Shown here: positions 1-7,188 of the stretch, one piece after another
Numbering within the stretch: position 1 is the stretch's first letter
Layout of the letters: the number at the start of each line of letters is the position of its first letter
Origin: CAYMRB01 sp964392615
GTDB taxonomy: Bacteria > Planctomycetota > UBA8108
Length of the DNA: 15,152 nucleotides
Assembly (NCBI GenBank): GCA_964392615.1
Contig: CAYMRB010000245.1
Location: 1-15,152, forward strand
Direction: 5' to 3'
Made by a program: the position numbers and the translations under genes
Notes under the pieces: model-generated
What the model was told of the DNA's origin: nothing
The model's database searches: none
What the model saw: the letters and a program-made list of their open reading frames with translations, nothing else

Positions 1-1
1 C

Positions 2-2743
2 TACGAGTACACGACCGTCGCGCGGCAGGTCGTCGGGCCGAACCAGTGGCACGAGTTCGTCGTCGGCCTGCTCGAAGCAGGCGAGGTGCTCGTCGACGAT
101 TTCCACGTCGTCGAGGACCCCGCCGGCTCAGCGATCGAGGTTCTGCAGAACGGCGACTTCGAGAGCGGCGAGTCGAGCTGGCGTATCCTCGGCAACCACC
201 GTCACAGCGAGGTCATTCGCGATCCGGACGACGCGTCGAATCACGTGCTCCATCTGATCGCGACGGGGCCGACGGAGCACATGCACAACCACCTCGAGAC
301 CACACTCGCCGGTGGCCGGACGGTGCAGAACGGCCGCACCTATCGGATCAGCTTCCGCGCCCGCTGGCTCGCGGGGACGAAGCTGCTGAACACGCGTCTC
401 TACTTCAATCGCGCCGCGCGGACGACGGTGCTCGAGGCGCCGACGACCGCCGGCACTCCCGGGCGTCCCAACTCGGTCCAGGATCCGAACCCGGGGCCGA
501 CGTTCACGGGTCTTCGCCACGCGCCGGTCGTGCCGGATAGCGGCGAGGACGTGACCGTGAACGTGGCGATCGACGATCCGGACGGCGTCGACGGTGCCGT
601 TCTGTGGTGGTCGGTCGAAGAAGGCGCGTGGCGCAGCGCTCCGATGGCTGCGAACGGAACCGAGTACGCCGCCACGATTCCGGGACAGAGCTCCGGGCGA
701 CTCGTGCAGTTCTACGTCGAGGCGACCGACGGTCGCGGCAGCGCCGCGACATTCCCTGCCGGGGGGCGCGACTCGCGTGCGCTGTACCGGGTCGACGATG
801 GGCAGGCCCAAAACCAGGCGCCGCACAACGTCCGCATCCTGATGACGCCGTCCGACGTGAGCTTCATGCATTCGGAGCTCAACGTGATGAGCAACGAGCG
901 TCTGGGCGGCACGGTCGTCTATCAGGAGAGCGAGGCATTCTACGACGTCGGCGTGCGGCTGAAGGGCAGCGAGCGCGGCCGGCTCGGCGGGTCCCGCGTG
1001 AGCTTCAGCGTGCGGTTCCACTCGGAGAAGCCGTTCCGCGGGCTGCACCGCACGGTATCGTTCGACCGCGCCGGCGGCTGGGGGATCGGCGCCGGACCGA
1101 CGGGGCAGGATGAGATCATCTTCAAGCAGCTCGTCAGCGGGGCGGGCGGCTTACCGTGCATGTACGACGACATCTGCTGGCTCATCACGCCGCGGCGATC
1201 CGAGACGGGTCACTCGCTGCTGATGATGGCGAAGTACGGCAGCGACTTCCTCGACTCGATGTACCCGAACGGGGGCGATGGAACCGCGTTCAAGATGGAG
1301 CTCATCTACTACCCGACCACGACGACGACCGGTGGTGCGGAGGGCTTCAAGCGACCGCAGCCCGATCGGGTGATCGGGACGGACATGCGCAACCTGGGCG
1401 ACGATCCCGAGGCCTACCGCTACAACTTCATGATCGAGAGGCACCGCGATCGCGACGACTATTCGGGCCTGATGCGCCTGTGTGAGACGATGGGGCGGTC
1501 GGGTGCAGCATTCGAGAACGCGGTCGAAAGCGTGCTCGATGTCGACGAGGCCGTGCGGATGTACGTCGCCCACTCGCTGTGCGGCGTCAACGATACGTAC
1601 ATCCTCGGCAGCAACGCGCACAACCTCATCCTGTACGAGCGGCCGTCGGACGGGCGGTTCGTGCTGTTCTACTGGGATCAGGACTTCGCGTGGTCCCGCG
1701 GCGCCACCACGGCTCTCTGGGGCACCGAGAACCTCGCCAGGCACTTCGGCTTTCCGCGCTTCCAGCGGCTGTTCTGGGGGCACCTCGACGACATGCTCGA
1801 GTCGACGTACAACACGACGTACATGCGCCACTGGACGGATCACTACGGCTCGATGCTCGGCGAGCAGAACAGCTTCTCGCGCATCTTCTCGTACATCGGC
1901 CAGCGCAACAGCTACGCTCGCGGCCAGATGCGGTCGCGAGCTCCGAACGTCGCGTTTCGCATCACGACGAACGGCGGCGAGAACTTCACGGTCGACACGC
2001 CCGAGGTCCTGCTCGAGGGCGAGGGATGGGTCGACATCCGGCAGATACTCGTCGTCGGTCACGAGGCGCCGCTCGACGTGCGGTGGACGGCGCTCGACCA
2101 GTGGGAGGCCGACGTTCCTCTGGCGGCCGGCGAGAACGAGCTGTTCCTCGTCGCGTTCGACCACAGCGGCGAGGTCGGCGCGTCGGACAGCATTCGCGTG
2201 ACGACGACGTTCGACTTCCCGACGCCCGAGATCGCCTCGGTCACACCGGCCAGCGCGCCGGTCGGTGCGCCGGTCGTCATCACCGGAGAAAACCTCGAGG
2301 AGGGCGCGATCGCGATCTTCGGCGGCGTCGCGGCGGAGACCTTGCTCGGGCCCGGACCCGGCGAGCTCACGGCCTATGTCCCGGTGCTGGCGCCCGGTCT
2401 CGTCGCGCTGCACGTCGAAGGAGCCGATGGCTCGACGTCGGAGCCGGTCGCATTCACCGTTCTCGACGCGCCGATCTTCCTGCGCGGCGATGCGAACCTC
2501 GACGAGTCGGTCGACATCAGCGATCCCGTACGCGTGTTGCTCTACCTGTTCGCGGGCGGTGAGGTGACCTGCGAGGATGCCGCCGACGCGAACGACGACG
2601 AGCGAGTCGATCTGACCGATGCGGTCTTCATCCTCGACTATCTGTTCCGCGCCGGAGCCGCGCCGCCACGTCCCTCGCGGCAGGCGGGCGCTGACCTCAC
2701 CGGCGACGGTACGATCGGGTGCAGCGAGGGATTGCCGATCTGA
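2..2743 (+). CDS. Secreted CotH-kinase-family protein with TIG domain and dockerin-like tail (5' end missing)
   Basis: The reading frame is open from the first bases, so the N-terminus lies outside the window; 913 residues are visible. The GTG at 86 is an internal codon inside a domain that already runs upstream. Domains in order (visible residue numbers): the end of a carbohydrate-binding-like beta-sandwich (WHEFVVGLLEAGEVLVDDFHV, 16-36); a second such module starting NGDFESG (~50-145); an Fn3-like/Ig-like segment (~165-265); a CotH-kinase region (~275-600) with RLKGS and the acidic YWDQDFAW motif, Asp559/Asp561, resembling the family's metal-binding aspartates; an Ig-like linker; an IPT/TIG domain (~740-822); and a dockerin-like tail from FLRGD at 826 with two 12-residue loops, DANLDESVDISD and DANDDERVDLTD, having Ca-ligand spacing 1,3,5,9,12. 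CotH of Bacillus is an atypical protein kinase; kinase activity here is only inferred. No neighbour shares its transcript in the window. Alternative: the CotH fold serves only as a structural or binding module. Confidence 0.85.
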   Translation, partial: YEYTTVARQVVGPNQWHEFVVGLLEAGEVLVDDFHVVEDPAGSAIEVLQNGDFESGESSWRILGNHRHSEVIRDPDDASNHVLHLIATGPTEHMHNHLETTLAGGRTVQNGRTYRISFRARWLAGTKLLNTRLYFNRAARTTVLEAPTTAGTPGRPNSVQDPNPGPTFTGLRHAPVVPDSGEDVTVNVAIDDPDGVDGAVLWWSVEEGAWRSAPMAANGTEYAATIPGQSSGRLVQFYVEATDGRGSAATFPAGGRDSRALYRVDDGQAQNQAPHNVRILMTPSDVSFMHSELNVMSNERLGGTVVYQESEAFYDVGVRLKGSERGRLGGSRVSFSVRFHSEKPFRGLHRTVSFDRAGGWGIGAGPTGQDEIIFKQLVSGAGGLPCMYDDICWLITPRRSETGHSLLMMAKYGSDFLDSMYPNGGDGTAFKMELIYYPTTTTTGGAEGFKRPQPDRVIGTDMRNLGDDPEAYRYNFMIERHRDRDDYSGLMRLCETMGRSGAAFENAVESVLDVDEAVRMYVAHSLCGVNDTYILGSNAHNLILYERPSDGRFVLFYWDQDFAWSRGATTALWGTENLARHFGFPRFQRLFWGHLDDMLESTYNTTYMRHWTDHYGSMLGEQNSFSRIFSYIGQRNSYARGQMRSRAPNVAFRITTNGGENFTVDTPEVLLEGEGWVDIRQILVVGHEAPLDVRWTALDQWEADVPLAAGENELFLVAFDHSGEVGASDSIRVTTTFDFPTPEIASVTPASAPVGAPVVITGENLEEGAIAIFGGVAAETLLGPGPGELTAYVPVLAPGLVALHVEGADGSTSEPVAFTVLDAPIFLRGDANLDESVDISDPVRVLLYLFAGGEVTCEDAADANDDERVDLTDAVFILDYLFRAGAAPPRPSRQAGADLTGDGTIGCSEGLPI

Positions 2744-2993
2744 TCCGAGCGGCTTCTCTCGACGGAGTTCGGGGCCCGTGTCAGACGCGGAGTTGAGCTG
2801 CCGCGAAGCGGTCAGCCTCCAACTCCGCGGGCATGGGCTGCCGACCGAGCGAAGTCGAAGACCGCGGTGCTGACTGCCTCGGCCAGCTCATGCCAGATTT
2901 TGCGGCACCTTCGCATTGGCATGCTACTCATGACATCCTGACGGACTGTGCCTTTTGGTGTCGCGATACCCTCCCTCTGCTGAACCGCGATCG
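2744..2993. other. Intergenic region between the CotH gene and the exporter operon
   Basis: This 250-bp gap holds no credible gene. It contains the 2786-2829 hairpin, an extra CGGAGTT copy at 2763-2769 that could compete for the hairpin's right arm, and a short element around 2842-2860 (cgaccgagcgaagtcg) with CGAC/GTCG ends. That element looks like the small palindromic elements dispersed in many bacterial genomes, though copy number cannot be seen here. The operon promoter should lie between about 2880 and 2990. I see only weak hexamers (TTGCGG at 2900-2905, TTGGCA at 2916-2921) without a good partner -10, so no promoter is called. Confidence 0.6.
2786..2829 (+). terminator. Strong RNA hairpin downstream of the CotH gene, possible terminator without T-tract
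   Basis: A perfect 10-bp outer stem, CGCGGAGTTG (2786-2795) with CAACTCCGCG (2820-2829), encloses an inner stem of CTG/CAG and CCGC/GCGG closed by a GAA triloop, with T2812 bulged. It begins 42 nt after the CotH stop codon, where a terminator is expected. No run of T follows (gcatgggctg), so it is not a textbook intrinsic terminator. It could instead be a transcript-stabilising 3' hairpin. Confidence 0.5.
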
Positions 2994-4796
2994 ATGCCCT
3001 CGAAGTCTCTTGCGGCGTTCGCCCTCTGTTGCGCGATTTCCTCGCTGGTCGGATGTCTGCCGAGCTGGTCGGTCGACTGGGCCGATCGCGACGCGTACGG
3101 AACGATCCGTGAGGGGCAGGACGCGGTGCTGGGACGGAGCGTCGACTTCGACATCGAGTACGCCCCCGTCGACAGCTACGAGTTTCTCGACGGCATCGAC
3201 ACCTCGCTCGAGGGCGATCCCGACCTCCCCGTCATGACGCTGGAGAACGCCTTGAAGGTCGCGTTCAGGAACAGCCGAACGTACCAATCGCGCAAGGAGG
3301 ATCTCTACAGCTCGGCGCTGTCGTTCGCGACGCTGTCTCGAGGCTGGACGACGCTCCTGTTCACCGACAACGTGAGCGGGGTCGGCGAGGCGGCCTACAC
3401 GCAGGGAGGAGGGCCGGAGGCCGGCCCCGACAACACGGGCCAGTACATCAACGCGAACGGCGGCGTGTCGCTGGCCAAGCGGTTCGTCGGTGGCGGTCTG
3501 CTGACACTCGGGGCGTCTCTCAGCTACGCGATCGACCTTCTCGACGGATCCGACAGCGAGCTGTTCGGGTCCCTCGTCAGCGCCACGTTTACACAGCCTC
3601 TGCTGCGCGGCGCCTGGAGGAACCTGGCGTACGAGGAGCAGTATCGCAGGGAGCGCGACTTCCTCCTCGAGGTCTTCGAGTTCGATCGGTTTCGGCAGAC
3701 GTTCGCCGTCAGCATCCTTCGCGGCTACTACGGCGTCCTTCGGGGCCGCGACCAGCTCGAGAACGGCAGGACGAGCGTCAGGAGGTTGAAGGAAGCCTAC
3801 GACGTGACCAGGGTCCTCGCAGACGGGGGGCAGGTATCCCCGATTCAGAAGGATCAGGCGGAGCAAGATTACCTGAACGCGCAGATCGCGTTGGAGGTCA
3901 GCTTGTTGACCTACTCGGGTGCGCTGGACTCGTTCAAGATCACGCTCGGCCTTCCCATCTCGACCGAGATGCGACTCGACTACCCGGGCGCGCTGAATTC
4001 GCTGCGCGAGAGGCTGATCACTCGCGACGCGGCAGAGAGCGATCCGTTCCCTCTCACCGAGTTCGAGGCCGTCGATACCGCGCTGTCGACCGATACGGAC
4101 CTCCTGCGGGTCCGCGCGCGCGCTCGTGACACCGAGAAGGACGTGGAGATCGCCGCCGACAACTTCTTCCCCAGGCTCGACCTCGAGCTGGGAGCTTCCG
4201 CGCCCGGCACCGCGCCCGTTCGGCCGGATCGCGTCCAGTGGCATCACCACACTCGCAATGTGAGGCTGCAGTTCGACTACGATCTCGACCAAGCGGAGAA
4301 CCGCGACACGTACCGCAACGCGTTGATCACGCGCGACCGGGCGGCGAGAAACCTGACACGGGAGGAGGACTCCGTGACCTTGAGCGTGCGCAACTCGATT
4401 CGGTCGCTCAAGCAGTCGAGGCAGAGCTATCAGCTTCAGGCCAAGAGCGTCGCGATCGCCAAGCGGCGGACCACGTTCGTCGCTGTCCAGCGGAAGGAGG
4501 GGCTGGCCTCCGCCCGCGACGTCCTCGAAGCTGAACGGGCGAGGACGTTCGCGCTCAACGGCCTGACCAACTCGCTGATCGACTATACGGTGACCCGGCT
4601 CGAGTTTCTGGCGGATCTGGGCATGATCGAAGTGGACAGCGAGGGGCTGCACGGCGAGAAGAACGAGCCGTTCGGATTCGATCGCCTCCAGGAGCGATAC
4701 GATTATCTGTCGGCGGGGCAGGACGAGGGGGCGGAGGTCGCTGTTGACCCTCTGGGTGTCTCCGCAACGCAGGGAAGTGAGAACACCGATGAGTAG
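2994..4796 (+). CDS. TolC-family outer-membrane channel, lipoprotein type
   Basis: A 600-residue outer-membrane factor forming the exit duct of a tripartite exporter. I chose the ATG at 2994 because it directly yields a lipoprotein signal: basic start MPSK, a hydrophobic core and lipobox LVGC, with Cys21 as lipidation site. A TTG 13 codons earlier would put a polar extension before the signal. No clear Shine-Dalgarno is visible. Residues 22-80 are an N-terminal extension containing WADRDAYGTIREGQ, before the first TolC helix at MTLENALKVAF (~81). The first beta-hairpin region (~155-205) ends in TQPLLRG, a typical outer-membrane-factor sequence. The second half has strands near RLDLELGASA (~394-403) and NVRLQFDYDLD (~422-432), then the return coiled coil with GLASARDVLEAERAR (~503-517). 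Length is ordinary to slightly long for the family. It is the first gene of the operon and overlaps adaptor 1 by 8 nt. Confidence 0.9.
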   Translation: MPSKSLAAFALCCAISSLVGCLPSWSVDWADRDAYGTIREGQDAVLGRSVDFDIEYAPVDSYEFLDGIDTSLEGDPDLPVMTLENALKVAFRNSRTYQSRKEDLYSSALSFATLSRGWTTLLFTDNVSGVGEAAYTQGGGPEAGPDNTGQYINANGGVSLAKRFVGGGLLTLGASLSYAIDLLDGSDSELFGSLVSATFTQPLLRGAWRNLAYEEQYRRERDFLLEVFEFDRFRQTFAVSILRGYYGVLRGRDQLENGRTSVRRLKEAYDVTRVLADGGQVSPIQKDQAEQDYLNAQIALEVSLLTYSGALDSFKITLGLPISTEMRLDYPGALNSLRERLITRDAAESDPFPLTEFEAVDTALSTDTDLLRVRARARDTEKDVEIAADNFFPRLDLELGASAPGTAPVRPDRVQWHHHTRNVRLQFDYDLDQAENRDTYRNALITRDRAARNLTREEDSVTLSVRNSIRSLKQSRQSYQLQAKSVAIAKRRTTFVAVQRKEGLASARDVLEAERARTFALNGLTNSLIDYTVTRLEFLADLGMIEVDSEGLHGEKNEPFGFDRLQERYDYLSAGQDEGAEVAVDPLGVSATQGSENTDE

Positions 4797-6486
4797 GCCC
4801 GTCGTCATCACGACAGCTATTCTGGCCCTGGCGGCGCTAGCGACAGGATCCGGCTGCTGGTCATTCAGCGGGGCGGACGACGCCTCCGAGCGCAGCACCA
4901 CCACGGCGAAGAGGGGAACGCTGCGGATCACTTCGACCGAGTCCGGTGAGCTCGAGTCCGAGGAGAAAACCGTCATCGCCAACGAGCTCGAGTGGGCGGT
5001 GATCATCAAGTCGGTCCGGGAAGAGGGGGAGATCGTCAAGGAGGGCGATGTCGTCATCGAGTTCGAGTGCAAGGAGCTGATCACGGCGATCGAGGATATC
5101 GAGCTCGAGATCGAGAACGCGCAGATGGACGTCGAGCAGGCGCGCAAGACGCAGCAGATGACGACGAAGGATCAGCAGAACTTCGTCGTTCAGAGCGAGA
5201 ATGCGCTGAAGACCGCGCTCGAGAACAAAGCGCGCTACACGAAGGAGTCCAAGAGCAAGGTCGCCAAGGCGGAGGAGCTGGTCAAGAAGGCCGAGGAGGC
5301 GCTGACGCGCTATCTGAACAAGGGCGGCAAGTGGGAGAATGATCTCAAGGATGCGGAGACCGCGATCGACATGAATCGACGGCAGCTCGCCATCGACGAG
5401 GAGAAGCTCGCGTTCAAGAGGAAGGTCAACGCCGATCCGACGCTGGAGAGCCCGTATCCCAAGACCGAGATCGACAAGGACGCGATGGAGGTCGAGAAGC
5501 TCAAGGACAGGCTGCAGAAATCGATCGCGGCAAAGAAGCTCCTGATCAAGTACGACCATCCCAACCAGAAGCGGCAGCTCGAGGAGGCCGTGCGGCAGGC
5601 CGAGCTCGATCTGAGCATCATGGCCGACTTCACGATCCCGCAGACGATGCGGCTGCGCGACTCCGAGGTCGCCCAGGCGCAGCTGGTGCTCGAGAAGACC
5701 AGGATCGGCCAGGAAGCGACGCTGAAGTGGGGCGAGATCGAGATCAAGGGCAAGGAGAAGGTGCTGCGGAAGAAGCAGGAGAAGCTGGAGGAGCTGATCG
5801 AGCAGCGGGACAAGCTCATCGTGAACGCCGAGCGGGACGGGCTGATACTGTACCGGCTTTCCTGGGCCGAGCACGGCGTCGTGGTTCAGATCAAGGCGGG
5901 CTCGAAGGTCAATCCGCGGCAACGGCTGATCGAGATTCCCGACATGACGACGCTGCAGGTGCAGACGATCGTGTTCGAGTCGAAGAACCGGCTTGTCCAG
6001 ATCCGCGATGAGGAGAACGGCCTCGAGGGATCCGCGGCCGTCATCTCGCTGGACGCGCTGCCCAACAGGGAGTTCAAGGGGCGGGTCGTCAGGCGGTCCA
6101 CGCTGCCGAAGATCAACGGACAGCCGTGGATGGAGACCGGCGCGCGGGTGTACGAGCTCTTCCTCGAGGTCGACTGGAAGGCCGCCGGCCTGACTGTGGG
6201 GCAGCAGCTGAAGCCCGGCATGAAGTGCAATGTGGAGGTGATACTGGACGAGGTCGACGACGCTCTGCAGATCCCGATCACATCCGTCTACAGCGGCGGC
6301 GGGCGTTACTTCTGCAGGAAGATCGCGGACCAAAAGCCGGTCGAGCAGGAGATTACCATCGGCAAGATGAGCGAGCGTCACGTGCAGGTCCTCTCGGGCC
6401 TCGAGGAGGGCGACGAGGTGCTTGTGAGCGCGGGGGCAGCGGCGATCAGCGGCTCGGTGCCGATCTCGATAGACGGCGAAGGTTAG
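4789..6486 (+). CDS. Membrane-fusion (HlyD/MacA-type) periplasmic adaptor 1 with very long coiled-coil hairpin
   Basis: A 565-residue periplasmic adaptor linking the ABC transporter to the outer-membrane channel. The start at 4789 sits in ATGAGTAG, overlapping the upstream stop by 8 nt, with AGGGAAG about 12 nt upstream as ribosome site. The N-terminus is a lipoprotein-like or anchor signal (hydrophobic 4-20, TGSGC, Cys23; the lipobox is imperfect because -3 is Gly). The first half of the lipoyl domain is ~45-97 (EIVKEGDVVIEFECK). A charged coiled-coil hairpin follows at ~98-345, turning near DPTLESPY (216-223). The second lipoyl half is NAERDGLILYR...IEIPDMTT (~345-388). The beta-barrel is ~390-495, including REFKGRVV and LKPGM. 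The membrane-proximal domain is ~496-560 with LSGLEEGDEVLV. The hairpin is far longer than that of MacA, which suggests a wide periplasm to bridge or direct end-to-end contact with the channel. It is paralogous to adaptor 2 at 8449-10275. Confidence 0.88.
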   Translation: MSRPVVITTAILALAALATGSGCWSFSGADDASERSTTTAKRGTLRITSTESGELESEEKTVIANELEWAVIIKSVREEGEIVKEGDVVIEFECKELITAIEDIELEIENAQMDVEQARKTQQMTTKDQQNFVVQSENALKTALENKARYTKESKSKVAKAEELVKKAEEALTRYLNKGGKWENDLKDAETAIDMNRRQLAIDEEKLAFKRKVNADPTLESPYPKTEIDKDAMEVEKLKDRLQKSIAAKKLLIKYDHPNQKRQLEEAVRQAELDLSIMADFTIPQTMRLRDSEVAQAQLVLEKTRIGQEATLKWGEIEIKGKEKVLRKKQEKLEELIEQRDKLIVNAERDGLILYRLSWAEHGVVVQIKAGSKVNPRQRLIEIPDMTTLQVQTIVFESKNRLVQIRDEENGLEGSAAVISLDALPNREFKGRVVRRSTLPKINGQPWMETGARVYELFLEVDWKAAGLTVGQQLKPGMKCNVEVILDEVDDALQIPITSVYSGGGRYFCRKIADQKPVEQEITIGKMSERHVQVLSGLEEGDEVLVSAGAAAISGSVPISIDGEG

Positions 6487-7188
6487 ATGGAGAACATCAT
6501 TCGCCTGGATGCGGTTACGAAGAGATACGACGTCGGCATCGGCGTCACGGCTCTCGATCGCGTCGACCTGGATATCCCCGAGGGCCAGTTTCTGGCGATC
6601 ATGGGCTCCAGCGGGTCGGGCAAGAGCACCATGCTGAACATCCTCGGCTGTCTCGACAGCCCGACAGGCGGCAGGTACTACCTCGGCGGCGAGGACATCT
6701 CCACGTTCTCGGACAACAAGCTCTCGGACATCAGGAATCGGAAGCTCGGCTTCGTGTTCCAGGCTTTCAACCTGATCTCCTGGATGACGGTGACTCAGAA
6801 CATCGAGATGCCGCTCTTTTACCTCGGCTTGACACGAGCCGCCCGTCGCAAGAAGAGTGCGGAACTCGCGGCGATCGTCGGCCTGGGCGATCGTCTCGGC
6901 CACCGGCCGACCGAGCTGTCGGGCGGGCAGATGCAGCGCGTCGCGATCGCGAGGTCGTTGGCTAACGATCCGCTCGTCCTGTTCGCGGACGAGCCGACCG
7001 GGAACCTGGACACCCAGACCGGCGAGGAGATCATGGGGCTGTTCGCCAGCCTGAGCGCGCGCGGACGTACGATCCTGATGGTGACACACGAGCCCGCGCT
7101 CGCCGAATACGCGCACCGGGTCATCTCGCTCAGGGACGGCAAAATCGAGTCCGACACCTTGACGCAAAACGGCAGGGGGGAGGCGTAG
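6487..7188 (+). CDS. ABC transporter ATPase, MacB/LolD type
   Basis: A 233-residue nucleotide-binding subunit hydrolysing ATP at the cytoplasmic face to drive the permease encoded next. Visible motifs: Walker A GSSGSGKST (40-48), Q-loop Gln92 in FVFQAFNLI, signature LSGGQMQR (144-151), Walker B LVLFADEPT (163-171), D-loop GNLDT and H-loop His201 in MVTHE. All key residues are present. The IEMPLFY segment between Q-loop and signature, and the QMQRVAIARSLAN run, are typical of the MacB/LolD subfamily. It begins immediately after adaptor 1's TAG, with GAAGG just upstream, and its own TAG shares one base with the permease GTG. Unlike proteobacterial MacB, ATPase and permease are separate polypeptides, as in LolCDE and many Gram-positive exporters. 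The presence of adaptors and a TolC partner argues for export or efflux rather than lipoprotein sorting. Confidence 0.95.
   Translation: MENIIRLDAVTKRYDVGIGVTALDRVDLDIPEGQFLAIMGSSGSGKSTMLNILGCLDSPTGGRYYLGGEDISTFSDNKLSDIRNRKLGFVFQAFNLISWMTVTQNIEMPLFYLGLTRAARRKKSAELAAIVGLGDRLGHRPTELSGGQMQRVAIARSLANDPLVLFADEPTGNLDTQTGEEIMGLFASLSARGRTILMVTHEPALAEYAHRVISLRDGKIESDTLTQNGRGEA

Noticed and set aside
86..88. GTG at 86 as start of the CotH gene
   Set aside because: The frame stays open to the window edge and the preceding codons (WHEFVVGLLEAGE) continue the same beta-domain, so this is an internal Val.
1151..2413. A 420-codon minus-strand frame opposite the CotH gene
   Set aside because: Compositional shadow with no domains; the sense strand has recognisable CotH, TIG and dockerin-like modules.
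2880..2990. A sigma-54-type or strong sigma-70 promoter before the operon
   Set aside because: No GG-N10-GC pair in the right context and no matched -35/-10 hexamers, so nothing could be called with confidence.
2955..2993. TTG at 2955 as start of the channel gene
   Set aside because: It would place 13 polar residues before a perfect lipoprotein signal; the ATG at 2994 is the sensible start.
2833..3237. A 134-codon plus-strand frame starting in the CotH-operon gap
   Set aside because: Most of it overlaps the channel gene in another frame, and its Arg/Ser/Thr-rich product has no domain.
2928..5147. A 739-codon minus-strand frame opposite the channel and adaptor 1 genes
   Set aside because: Antisense shadow; it crosses two real genes and shows no recognisable motif or ribosome site.
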